Below, piece after piece: positions 16,638-25,035 of a DNA stretch of 52,386 nucleotides (positions within the stretch are counted from its first letter, which is position 1; each line of letters starts with the position of its first letter). A program made the translations under genes and the position numbers. Below the pieces are notes generated by a model. That model saw only the letters and a list, made by a program, of their open reading frames with translations. It was not told the DNA's origin and made no database searches. The stretch covers positions 1-52,386 of the forward strand of contig NZ_LGHP01000002.1 in NCBI RefSeq assembly GCF_001280845.1, read 5' to 3'. This DNA comes from Bacillus sp. FJAT-28004. GTDB lineage: Bacteria; Bacillota; Bacilli; Paenibacillales; Paenibacillaceae.

Positions 16638-17282
16638 GTGAATGGTTTATATCCAATCTTCATGCAGCTTAAAGGCAAACGCTGCGTTATTATAGGCGGC
16701 GGCAGTGTTGCACAGCGCAAGCTGCTTGGGCTGCTGGATGCTGGAGCGGATGAGATCTGGGTCATCAGCCCGTCTTTTACTCCGAGAATGGACAGCTTGG
16801 CTGCTGAGGGGAAAATCCACTGCTCCCAGCGAGAGTACACTGATAGTGATTTATCTGGTGCATGGCTAGTATTTGCGGCAACAAACGATAAACGTTTAAA
16901 TGCAGCGATAGCGGCGACAGCAGATCGACTCGGCATATTAGTAAACGCGGTGGATGATGCGGGCAATGGCTCGTTTATTTCACCCTCAATCGTGCGGCGT
17001 GGAGATTTGCTGCTTGCGGTTACGGCCTCGGGCGCAAGCCCTGCGCTGTCTCAGCAAATAAAGAAAGAGCTCGAAGCGCTTTACGGCCCGGAATACGAAG
17101 AAATAACAGCACTATTGCGTCGCTTCCGGGAAAAAGTGTTAAACAGGTTGCTTGATGAGCAGGAGAGGCAATCCGTGTTGAAGCTTGCAGCCGAAGAAGC
17201 TGCGCAGCTAAAGCGGATTAACATTGATATGGATGAATGGCTGCAAAGCTTGCTTCATCGGATAGACAGGGGGCTTACATAA
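16638..17282 (+). CDS. sirC: Precorrin-2 dehydrogenase (siroheme branch)
   Basis: The enzyme oxidises precorrin-2 to sirohydrochlorin with NAD. The 214-aa product has the Rossmann motif IGGGSVAQRK near residue 19 and the family motif ASGASPALS, and is similar to the N-terminal half of CysG and to B. subtilis YlnF. There is no separate chelatase domain or C-terminal methyltransferase. Start is GTG 16638, with GGGAGG upstream. The stop overlaps hemC by one base (TAATG). In B. subtilis this gene is not in the hem operon. Confidence 0.9.
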   Translation: MNGLYPIFMQLKGKRCVIIGGGSVAQRKLLGLLDAGADEIWVISPSFTPRMDSLAAEGKIHCSQREYTDSDLSGAWLVFAATNDKRLNAAIAATADRLGILVNAVDDAGNGSFISPSIVRRGDLLLAVTASGASPALSQQIKKELEALYGPEYEEITALLRRFREKVLNRLLDEQERQSVLKLAAEEAAQLKRINIDMDEWLQSLLHRIDRGLT

Positions 17283-18253
17283 TGGTAACAGCTAACAAAG
17301 GACAACGAGTTATCGTCGTAGGAACAAGGCAAAGCGCACTTGCGCTTACACAAACCGGACAAGTGATCGATGAGCTGACTCGCATAAGTGAAAAGCATGG
17401 GTTTGATTATAAGTTTGAAGTGAAGAAGATCGTAACAAAAGGTGATCGAATACTCGATGTTACGCTGTCAAAGGTAGGCGGAAAAGGGCTATTCGTGAAG
17501 GAAATTGAACAAGCGCTTGTAGACGGTGTTATCGATTTAGCAGTTCATAGCATGAAGGACATGCCTTATGAGCTTCCGGAAGGGTTAATGAATGGAGCGA
17601 TTCCAAGACGCGTCGATCCTAGAGATTGCCTTATCACGCGTGAGGGCGGCGGATTGTCTGAATTGCCACTAGGAGCGAGAGTAGGGACGAGCAGCCTGCG
17701 CAGGTCATGCCAGCTCAAAAACGCAAGACCTGATCTTCAGCTTGAATCGATACGCGGCAACATTGATTCCCGTATTCGCAAATTAGAAACCGAAGGTTTT
17801 GATGCAGTAGTGCTTGCCGCAGCAGGCCTGAAGCGCATGGGATGGGAAGATCGCATATCTGCGAACATTCCTGTTGATATATGCTTGCCTGCTGTCGGAC
17901 AAGGCGCACTTGGCATTGAATGCCGTGAGAGTGATGAGCAGATTCGAGAACTGCTTTCCCTGCTTAACGATAATGAAACCGAGCTTACAGTGCGCGCTGA
18001 GCGCAGTTTCCTAGGATCACTGAATGGCGGCTGTCAGGTGCCGATCGGTGCATATTGCACGTTAGGTGAAGAGAGCGCAGGCGATAGCGGGAAACGTGAG
18101 CTCATCTTGACGGGGATGGTCGGCTCGCCAGATGGAGCAACGTTGCTGAAGGAAGTTATGAAGGGGTTTGACCCTGAGCAGCTCGGCCGTGATGTTGCAG
18201 ATGCACTCATAGCACGCGGTGCAGACCGTATTTTAGCTGAAATTGGGGGATGA
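17282..18253 (+). CDS. hemC: Hydroxymethylbilane synthase (porphobilinogen deaminase)
   Basis: HemC joins four porphobilinogens into hydroxymethylbilane. The 323-aa protein carries Cys251 in NGGCQVPIG, which holds the dipyrromethane cofactor, plus SLRR and VGQGALGIE motifs. Although the frame is open to 17237, ATG 17282 has AGGGGG 8 bp before it and the family N-terminus follows. It overlaps the upstream stop by one base and the downstream gene by four, so translation is coupled along the operon. Confidence 0.96.
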   Translation: MVTANKGQRVIVVGTRQSALALTQTGQVIDELTRISEKHGFDYKFEVKKIVTKGDRILDVTLSKVGGKGLFVKEIEQALVDGVIDLAVHSMKDMPYELPEGLMNGAIPRRVDPRDCLITREGGGLSELPLGARVGTSSLRRSCQLKNARPDLQLESIRGNIDSRIRKLETEGFDAVVLAAAGLKRMGWEDRISANIPVDICLPAVGQGALGIECRESDEQIRELLSLLNDNETELTVRAERSFLGSLNGGCQVPIGAYCTLGEESAGDSGKRELILTGMVGSPDGATLLKEVMKGFDPEQLGRDVADALIARGADRILAEIGG

Positions 18254-19845
18254 CGGGCTTGGACAAGGGGAAGGTATATTTGGTTGGCGCCGGACCGGGA
18301 GATCCGAAGCTGATAACTGTGCGCGGACTGCAATGCTTGGAGGAATGTGAGGTTGTCGTATACGATCGCTTGGCAAGCCCAAGATTGCTTCGATATGTGA
18401 AGCCGGGAGCTGAGAGGATCTATGTCGGCAAGCTGCCTGACCGTCATACGATGAAGCAGGAGGAGATCAATCAGCTTCTTGTGGACTTGGCGTTGCAAGG
18501 CAAGATCGTTACTCGTCTGAAAGGTGGAGATCCTACGATTTTTGGACGAGTTGGAGAAGAAGCGGAACTTCTCTATGATAACGGAATTGAGTTCGAGATC
18601 GTGCCAGGCATCACCTCGGCAATTGCTGTTCCCGCTTATGCAGGCATTCCAGTCACACATCGTGATCTGGCATCGTCCTTGTCCATTATTACGGGTCATG
18701 AGAGTCCGGATAAGCTTGATCGCTCTATTCACTGGGATAAAGTAACGAATGCTACGGGAACGCTTATTTTTCTAATGGGTGTTGCCAAAATAGGATATAT
18801 TTCTGAACAGCTCATCAAGCATGGCAAGCCTCCTCAAACGCCGGTTGCACTCATTCGCTGGGGAACTCGAGTTGAACAGCGTACAATTGTCGGCACGCTT
18901 GCGACGATTGAGGCGATCGTCAAAGCAGCGAACTTCCAGCCGCCTGCCGTTATCGTAGTTGGCGAGGTTGTTTTGCAGAGAGAGAAGCTGAAATGGTATG
19001 AGAACAAGCCGCTATTTGGTTTGCGCATTCTAGTTACACGGGCTAGAGCACAGGCGAGTGAGCTTGCTGAACGAATTGAATTGCTGGGCGGAGAGCCATG
19101 CGAGTTTCCAGTCATTGAAACAATTGAACCAACTGACCCAGCCGTTATAGCTAACTTGAAGGATCAACTGGAACAAGCAGAACAATATCAATGGCTGATG
19201 TTTACGAGCGTAAATGGCGTAGAGTATTTTTTTGAATGGCTTCGAAAATTCAATATCGATATTAGGAGATTTTTTGGCGCGAGAATTGCTGCAGTTGGCC
19301 CAAAGACATCTGAGGCGCTTGCAAAGCGCGGCTTAGTGGTTGACGAGGTGCCTGTGAAATTCCATGCGGAAGGACTGCTGGATAAGCTAGCACCGCAGCT
19401 GAAGGCCGGAGAACGAGTGCTGCTGCCCCGAGGAGATCTTGCCCGCGAGGTATTGCCACGTGAACTGAAAGCCATGGGACTTGTGCCAACGGAAATCGAT
19501 GTTTATGAAACGGTCATTGTCGATCAACAGGATGAGCTTGCACTCGAATGGATCCGAGAGAGAGAAATTCACATGGTTACATTCACCAGCTCGTCCACGG
19601 TGACAAACCTGCTTGAAGTATTAAGACGCAAGGGAATAGCAGATCCTGTCCAATTATTAGCGGGCATTCCAATTGCGAGCATCGGTCCACTTACAACGAA
19701 GACTGCAATAGAAGCAGGCTTGAACGTAACTATTGAGCCAGAGGATTCAACGCTCGATGGGTTGCTTCAGGCAATCGATGATTATCAGCAAAAACAACTT
19801 GCTAGTCGAGGAGGAGTACTAAATGATGAGTTTCCCAACCGTTAG
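18250..19845 (+). CDS. cobA-hemD: Fused uroporphyrinogen-III methyltransferase / uroporphyrinogen-III synthase
   Basis: This 531-aa protein joins two enzymes. Residues about 8-245 are a SUMT domain (VGAGPGDPKL, VVYDRL, TRLKGGDPTIFGR, PGITSAIA) that methylates uroporphyrinogen III to precorrin-2. Residues about 255-520 are HemD, which closes hydroxymethylbilane to uroporphyrinogen III. The fusion couples synthesis of the common precursor to entry into the siroheme branch, in line with sirC two genes earlier. It starts at ATG 18250, overlapping hemC by 4 bp; TTG 18259 is an alternative. Its end overlaps hemB by 23 bp. Confidence 0.94.
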   Translation: MTGLDKGKVYLVGAGPGDPKLITVRGLQCLEECEVVVYDRLASPRLLRYVKPGAERIYVGKLPDRHTMKQEEINQLLVDLALQGKIVTRLKGGDPTIFGRVGEEAELLYDNGIEFEIVPGITSAIAVPAYAGIPVTHRDLASSLSIITGHESPDKLDRSIHWDKVTNATGTLIFLMGVAKIGYISEQLIKHGKPPQTPVALIRWGTRVEQRTIVGTLATIEAIVKAANFQPPAVIVVGEVVLQREKLKWYENKPLFGLRILVTRARAQASELAERIELLGGEPCEFPVIETIEPTDPAVIANLKDQLEQAEQYQWLMFTSVNGVEYFFEWLRKFNIDIRRFFGARIAAVGPKTSEALAKRGLVVDEVPVKFHAEGLLDKLAPQLKAGERVLLPRGDLAREVLPRELKAMGLVPTEIDVYETVIVDQQDELALEWIREREIHMVTFTSSSTVTNLLEVLRRKGIADPVQLLAGIPIASIGPLTTKTAIEAGLNVTIEPEDSTLDGLLQAIDDYQQKQLASRGGVLNDEFPNR

Positions 19846-20824
19846 AAATCGCAGATTACGCAAAACGTCTGCTCTCCGGAGCATGGTAAGAGAAACCGTG
19901 CTGAGTGTAAATGATTTTATATATCCGATATTCGTTACGCATGGTCAAAATATAAAAGAAGAAATTCCATCTATGCCGGGTGTATACCACCTGTCGATGG
20001 ATCTTTTGGAGCAAGAAATTCGTGAAGTCGTTGCCTCCGGCATTCAATCGGTGCTGCTGTTCGGCCTTCCAGAATATAAGGATGCTTTAGGATCTTCGGC
20101 TTATGATGCGAATGGTATCGTTCAACAAGCAATAAAAGCAGTGAAGAAGTGGGCGCCGGAGCTTGTTGTTGTCGCTGACACCTGCTTATGCCAATTTACC
20201 GACCACGGTCATTGCGGTATTGTTCATGTGCATGAGGAAACAGGCATAGCTGAGGTGGATAATGACTCTTCCTTGGATTTACTCGTACAAACAGCAGTGT
20301 CGCAAGCGGAAGCAGGCGCAGATATTATCGCTCCCTCCAATATGATGGACGGCTTTGTACTTGCTATTCGTGAAGGACTAGATGATGCAGGCTTTAGTGA
20401 TGTTCCGATTATGTCGTACTCTGTGAAATTCTCTTCTGCTTACTACGGTCCTTTCCGTGACGCCGCACATTCAGCGCCACAATTCGGCGATCGTAAGACG
20501 TACCAGATGGACCCAGCCAACGTGCGCGAAGCGCTTCGTGAAGCCGAGTCCGATATTGCAGAGGGTGCCGATATGCTCATGGTCAAGCCTGCTCTAGCTT
20601 ACTTGGATATAGTAAGACTGCTTAAAGATAGTTATAATTTGCCGGTTGTCGCATATAACGTAAGCGCCGAATACTCGATGGTGAAGGCCGCTGCAGCTAA
20701 TGGCTGGATCGATGAGCAATCGATCGTCCTTGAAACCTTGCTCGGCATGAAGCGTGCTGGTGCTGATCTCATTATTACGTACCATGCAAAGGATGCAGCT
20801 CGTTGGTTGAAGGGAGAGGGGTAA
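19823..20824 (+). CDS. hemB: Porphobilinogen synthase (delta-aminolevulinate dehydratase)
   Basis: HemB condenses two aminolevulinate molecules to porphobilinogen. At 333 aa it is full length. Active-site lysines are K202 (SVKFSSAYYG) and K255 (MVKPALAYLD). The cysteines C121, C123 and C131 in DTCLCQFTDHGHCG mark the zinc-dependent type. The start lies inside the end of cobA-hemD; GAGGAGGAG is well placed, and either ATG 19823 or 19826 would serve. Confidence 0.97.
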   Translation: MMSFPTVRNRRLRKTSALRSMVRETVLSVNDFIYPIFVTHGQNIKEEIPSMPGVYHLSMDLLEQEIREVVASGIQSVLLFGLPEYKDALGSSAYDANGIVQQAIKAVKKWAPELVVVADTCLCQFTDHGHCGIVHVHEETGIAEVDNDSSLDLLVQTAVSQAEAGADIIAPSNMMDGFVLAIREGLDDAGFSDVPIMSYSVKFSSAYYGPFRDAAHSAPQFGDRKTYQMDPANVREALREAESDIAEGADMLMVKPALAYLDIVRLLKDSYNLPVVAYNVSAEYSMVKAAAANGWIDEQSIVLETLLGMKRAGADLIITYHAKDAARWLKGEG

Positions 20825-20828
20825 ACAG

Positions 20829-22130
20829 ATGAGTGATCAGTCGAACCTTAGAAATGATGCACGCTCGGTAGCGGCATTCGAAAGAGCGAAAAAAGTAATG
20901 CCAGGCGGTGTGAACAGCCCAGTTAGAGCGTTCAAATCGGTGGGTTTGAACCCTGTATATATGGAGCGGGGACAAGGCAGCCGTATTTATGATATTGATG
21001 GCAATAGCTATATCGATTATGTAGCATCATGGGGCCCTTTAATTATGGGGCATGCCCATCCTGAAGTTATCGAAGCGATTAAACGTACGGCGGAGAAGGG
21101 GACAAGCTTTGGCGCCCCGACAGAGCTTGAGACTTTGATGGCTGAGCTTGTTTGCGAGCGAGTGCCTTCTGTTGATATCGTTCGAATGGTCAACTCGGGT
21201 ACGGAAGCGACGATGAGCGCAATAAGGCTTGCACGCGGCTATACGAAGCGTAGCAAGATTTTGAAATTCGAGGGCTCGTATCATGGTCATGCGGATAGCC
21301 TGCTCATTAAAGCAGGTTCAGGTGTTGCGACGCTTGGCTTGCCAGACAGCCCTGGTGTTCCGGAACATGTGGCTTCGCATACGATTACGGTGCCTTACAA
21401 CGATATCGAATCGGTAAAGCTTGCTTTCGAAAAGTTTGGTGAGGAAATCGCTTGTGTCATTGTTGAACCGGTAGCTGGCAACATGGGCGTTGTTCCACCG
21501 TTGCCTGGTTTCTTGCAAGGCTTGCGCGATGTTACATCGCAGTACGGCACCGTTCTTATTTTTGACGAGGTGATGACGGGCTTCCGCGTTGGCTATAACT
21601 GCGCGCAGGGACTCTACGGTATCAAGCCGGACCTTACTTGCTTCGGGAAAGTAATCGGAGGCGGCTTGCCGGTCGGCGCATACGGCGGTAGACGGGAGCT
21701 AATGGAGATGATTGCTCCAAGCGGACCTATCTATCAGGCAGGTACATTATCAGGCAATCCGCTTGCGATGGCGGCAGGTTATGCAACATTGAAGCTGTTA
21801 ACCCCTGAAGTGTATGAACATATGGAGCGTCAAGCAGTTAGGCTGCAGCTCGGTTTTGAAGCGAATGCACGCAAGCATGGCATTGCTAACACGATTAACC
21901 GTGTCGGTTCCATGGTTTGTCCGTTCTTCACGGATACGTTTGTCATTAATTTCGAAACGGCAAAAACATCCGATTTGGAACGGTTTAAGACGTATTTTGC
22001 AGCGATGCTTGATTTGGGTGTAAGCATTGCCCCTTCGCAATTCGAAGGCATGTTCGTATCTGGGGTTCATACGAATGAGGACATCGATGCAACGATCGAA
22101 GCGCATGAAATGGCGTTTAGCCGATTGTAA
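20829..22130 (+). CDS. hemL: Glutamate-1-semialdehyde 2,1-aminomutase
   Basis: HemL converts glutamate-1-semialdehyde to 5-aminolevulinate with pyridoxal phosphate. The 433-aa protein has Lys274 in CFGKVIGGGLPVG as the Schiff-base lysine, and typical motifs VNSGTEA and YHGHAD. It starts 4 bp after hemB and is the last gene of the hem operon. No strong terminator is seen after it; a weak hairpin near 22167-22206 lies before the next gene. Confidence 0.97.
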   Translation: MSDQSNLRNDARSVAAFERAKKVMPGGVNSPVRAFKSVGLNPVYMERGQGSRIYDIDGNSYIDYVASWGPLIMGHAHPEVIEAIKRTAEKGTSFGAPTELETLMAELVCERVPSVDIVRMVNSGTEATMSAIRLARGYTKRSKILKFEGSYHGHADSLLIKAGSGVATLGLPDSPGVPEHVASHTITVPYNDIESVKLAFEKFGEEIACVIVEPVAGNMGVVPPLPGFLQGLRDVTSQYGTVLIFDEVMTGFRVGYNCAQGLYGIKPDLTCFGKVIGGGLPVGAYGGRRELMEMIAPSGPIYQAGTLSGNPLAMAAGYATLKLLTPEVYEHMERQAVRLQLGFEANARKHGIANTINRVGSMVCPFFTDTFVINFETAKTSDLERFKTYFAAMLDLGVSIAPSQFEGMFVSGVHTNEDIDATIEAHEMAFSRL

Positions 22131-22166
22131 AATAGCTTTGCTGTATTTTGAAGTGAAGGATAAAGA

Positions 22167-22206
22167 CTCGTGAGGAAACGAAGTTATTTTTTGTTTCATT
22201 TACGAG
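22167..22206 (+). other. Hairpin next to the ribosome-binding site of the RluA-type gene
   Basis: CTCGT (22167-22171) pairs with ACGAG (22202-22206), and GAAAC (22175-22179) with GTTTC (22193-22197), separated by a small internal loop. The 3' arm directly abuts the ribosome-binding site AGGAGG (22208-22213). Confidence 0.4.
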
Positions 22207-22221
22207 GAGGAGGAACGTTCT

Positions 22222-23223
22222 ATGATTAATGGTCAAATGAAGAGGAATGGACAGTGGCTGGAGCTGGACTTTGCGGCTCTTGGCACCGCCGCCTCTGAAA
22301 CCATTAATCCCGATTCGGAAAAGGATCCGGCAGCTTTGCCGGAGCTTGCACAGCCGCGGGCTGGCAGTCATCCGCACCTTGTGCGTCAGTGGCTGCTGGC
22401 CCGTTCCTTTTTTCCGCAGAAGTGGATTAATCGGTTGTTTTCAATTGGAGGCATTCAGTGGAGCGGGGAACGGCTGCAGCTGCTTGCTTTTCCGCCAGTC
22501 GACCCGCGCAGCGATGTTTCGTACCGGCATTTGCGAATGGACAAAAAGATTGATTTACCAGCCGTGCTGTATGAGGACGATTTTTGCATCGTATTCGACA
22601 AGCCATCTGGTATGGCTGTGCATGGCTCGTCTCCTGGCCAAAGCGGAACACTCGATGAGGCGGCAGCATGGCATCTTTTAAGCCAAGGCGATCCTTTGAA
22701 TGTACGACATATCCATCGGTTAGATGATGATACTTCGGGTCCTGTATTATATGCAAAAAATGATTTGGCCCAGTGGAAGCTTGATGAGGCGATGAGAGCG
22801 AAAGCAATTGACAGACAATATATGGCTGTGGTTCAAGGCCGGCTGTCAAAACCTTCGGGTACGATAAATGCCCCTATTGGGAAGGATCGACATCACCCGG
22901 CAAGGCGCAGAGTCTCAGAAAATGGCGATCTTGCAATTAGTCATTACGAGGTCGTGGCAGCAAGTGCCCGATTATCGCTAGTACGAGTAAAGCTAGAGAC
23001 TGGACGAACGCATCAAATACGTGTGCACTTAAGCCATATCGGGCATCCTCTGCTGGGGGACGGTTTGTATGGAGGCGACACACAGCTTTTGAAACATCAA
23101 GCGCTGCATGGGGAAAAACTGATTTTTCCTCATCCACTGACGGATTCACTGATGGAAGCAGCCTCACCTTGGCCGCAATGGTTGATGCAGCTTTCAGAAG
23201 ACATGGAGTTCCGTTCAAAATGA
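22222..23223 (+). CDS. RluA-family RNA pseudouridine synthase
   Basis: The product isomerises uridine to pseudouridine in RNA; the exact target (23S rRNA or other) cannot be told from sequence. The 333-aa protein has the catalytic motif HRLDDDTSG with Asp168, then YMAVVQG and the closing motif TGRTHQIRVHL. The N-terminal 100 residues are longer than the catalytic core and may bind RNA. GGAGGAGG precedes the ATG. In B. subtilis no such gene lies between hemL and spoVID. Confidence 0.9.
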   Translation: MINGQMKRNGQWLELDFAALGTAASETINPDSEKDPAALPELAQPRAGSHPHLVRQWLLARSFFPQKWINRLFSIGGIQWSGERLQLLAFPPVDPRSDVSYRHLRMDKKIDLPAVLYEDDFCIVFDKPSGMAVHGSSPGQSGTLDEAAAWHLLSQGDPLNVRHIHRLDDDTSGPVLYAKNDLAQWKLDEAMRAKAIDRQYMAVVQGRLSKPSGTINAPIGKDRHHPARRRVSENGDLAISHYEVVAASARLSLVRVKLETGRTHQIRVHLSHIGHPLLGDGLYGGDTQLLKHQALHGEKLIFPHPLTDSLMEAASPWPQWLMQLSEDMEFRSK

Positions 23224-23312
23224 TAGTCATGCTCCTGCCCTACCTACCATATAGATAAGTAGTGAATGTAATGTTAGACCAAGCATTCAGTATGAGAGGG
23301 GAGGACTTAGGC

Positions 23313-24617
23313 GTGTCGGATCAAACGAACGGATTACGTTTTGATGTGTATGAGCGCGTCCACTTGCCCGATGATGTTGCGGCAATTGACGAGTTGGAGG
23401 AAATTGAGCTAGTTCCTCGAATTCAAGTCATCGATCAAGGGGACCATGCTGTGCTTAGAGGGCAGCTTCTGCTCAGCGGGGTATATAGGAGTCAATCTGA
23501 TTCCGAAAACTCCCTGACGCTGGAGCACTGGATACCGGTCGAAATAACGCTGCCAATGAACCGCATATCACGGCTGGATGATATTTCGATTGAAATTGAT
23601 AATTTTGATGTCGATCTTTTGTCTGCTCGAACGTTAAACGTTACAGGCGTTCTTTCATTACGTGGTATTTCTGCTCAGCCTATTCAGGAGCCTGAGGACA
23701 TTTGGCGAGAAGAACCATTCACTGTCATTCATCAACGGGAAGCTTATGATGAGCGAGCTTTGGAAGCCTTTATTAGTCAGAATGCCGCTAATGAACAAAC
23801 GTACATAGCGGAAGAGATTGATTTTGCTGCACAAGAGGAGATTTCTAACGAGCAAATTGCCGACGAATCGGATGAATCGGAGGAAGCTATCGTTACAATC
23901 TCTTCCGCATCATCAGAAGGTGGCTGGTCGTCTTCGCATTTATTCTCATCGCCTGCTCAGCAGGAAGAGGAGCGCCAGGAAGAAGAACGCCAAGAAGAAC
24001 GTGAGATATCGCTATCTTCTCAGCAATCAAACAACGAGGGATGGCTAGCGACATCCTCGCCGTTTGCGAATGATTCTTCTAGCGATTCAACTGTTGAAGC
24101 TTCAAGCGAGGAAGCTTTGGAAGAGGAGCGTCAAGAGTCAGAACGAATCGATGCTCCAATAGCTCCAATAGCTCCAATAGCTCCAATAGCAGAGGCTTTC
24201 CCGCAGCAGAGTCCTGTTCCAGAGCAGGAAAAGCAGGAGCCGCGTATCGCAATTACAAACAAGCAGCCGCAAGAGGGTTCTGGTTTGGCAGGAGACGTCG
24301 GCATTCTCACACTGCTTCAGACGAGTCGGCGTGAACAAGCAGCACGTCAGGCCGCGGAACAGGTAGTCGCTCAGCAGCGGGCAGATGAGGAAGCTAGAGT
24401 ACAGGCTTCCGGCGATGAGATTGAGTGGAAAAACTTATTTCTAGGCAAACGCTCGGAAGATAAGGAATTTAAGAAAATTCGGATGTGTATTGTGCAGCGG
24501 GACGAGACGCTTGATGTCATCGCATCGCGTTACAGTATGAACCCAAGAGAAATCGTGATGTACAACCGTTTAGACGACTCAAGCGTGTCGGAAGGACAGC
24601 TGTTATACATTCCATAG
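23313..24617 (+). CDS. spoVID: SpoVID-like spore-coat morphogenetic protein
   Basis: SpoVID drives the coat to encase the forespore and binds SafA. From GTG 23313 (GGGAGG about 10 bp before) the product is 434 aa. The N-terminal domain (about 1-145) matches the SpoVID pattern of beta-rich segments (LRFDVYERVHLP, VLRGQLLLSGVY). A long acidic, low-complexity middle follows, with EERQEEERQEER and APIAPIAPIAPIA. A single LysM is at the C-terminus (about 390-434). The frame is open to GTG 23262, but that start lacks a ribosome-binding site. Gene order hemL-spoVID-valS matches B. subtilis. Confidence 0.88.
   Translation: MSDQTNGLRFDVYERVHLPDDVAAIDELEEIELVPRIQVIDQGDHAVLRGQLLLSGVYRSQSDSENSLTLEHWIPVEITLPMNRISRLDDISIEIDNFDVDLLSARTLNVTGVLSLRGISAQPIQEPEDIWREEPFTVIHQREAYDERALEAFISQNAANEQTYIAEEIDFAAQEEISNEQIADESDESEEAIVTISSASSEGGWSSSHLFSSPAQQEEERQEEERQEEREISLSSQQSNNEGWLATSSPFANDSSSDSTVEASSEEALEEERQESERIDAPIAPIAPIAPIAEAFPQQSPVPEQEKQEPRIAITNKQPQEGSGLAGDVGILTLLQTSRREQAARQAAEQVVAQQRADEEARVQASGDEIEWKNLFLGKRSEDKEFKKIRMCIVQRDETLDVIASRYSMNPREIVMYNRLDDSSVSEGQLLYIP
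24153..24190 (+). repeat. Four perfect 9-bp tandem repeats in spoVID
   Basis: The 9-mer GCTCCAATA occurs four times in a row without a mismatch, followed by GC. It encodes Ala-Pro-Ile units. Length change by slippage would stay in frame. Confidence 0.9.
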
Positions 24618-24633
24618 AGGTCATAATGAACGA

Positions 24634-24679
24634 AAATGCCCTTATTGCTCATAAATTTGAGCGATAGGGGCATTTCTTA
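24634..24679 (+). terminator. Terminator after spoVID
   Basis: A long stem pairs AAATGCCC, TTAT and GCTC on the left with GAGC, GATA and GGGGCATTT on the right, and is followed by CTTAT. Confidence 0.75.
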
Positions 24680-24691
24680 TATCTGCCATGG

Positions 24692-24720
24692 TTGACTCGG
24701 ATGAGCAACAAAGGTATGAT
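24692..24720 (+). promoter_or_regulatory. Sigma-A promoter of valS
   Basis: TTGACT (24692-24697) and TATGAT (24715-24720) are separated by exactly 17 bp. The transcript would start just before the T-box leader. Confidence 0.85.
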
Positions 24721-24739
24721 TAAAGGTATATATGCGTTA

Positions 24740-25003
24740 TAACGACATTGATGGGGAATAGTAGGCAGCAAAGCCTTCAGAGAGTGGAACCGTTACGCTG
24801 AGAGGTTCTGCAGGAAGTGACTGCTACGAGTCGCCCCGGAGTTGCCTGAGCCAAGTAGGAGCAACATGTGCTCAACCGAAGTCAGGCCGGCCACAGCCGT
24901 TATCTGTTTGAGTGCCATGCGGATACATTTCGCGTGGAACAAAGGTGGTACCACGGAAGCTTAACCTTTCGTCCTTTATGATAAGGGCGGCAGGTTTTTT
25001 TTG
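24740..25003 (+). promoter_or_regulatory. T-box riboswitch (valine) controlling valS
   Basis: The T-box sequence AAGGTGGTACCACGG is at 24942-24956. Stem I can be drawn by pairing GGGG, GTAG and CAG (24753-24768) with CTG, CTAC and CCCC (24820-24837). This leaves an internal loop with GAGTCG on the 3' side, so the specifier codon is GTC (24830-24832), Val, as expected before valS. The terminator follows: AACCT at 24963 pairs with AGGTT at 24992, with inner CGTCCTT/AAGGGCG, then a run of T. Uncharged tRNA-Val would favour the antiterminator and turn valS on. Confidence 0.93.
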
Positions 25004-25035
25004 TTTTTGTAGATCGATTTATGGAGGATGGACGA

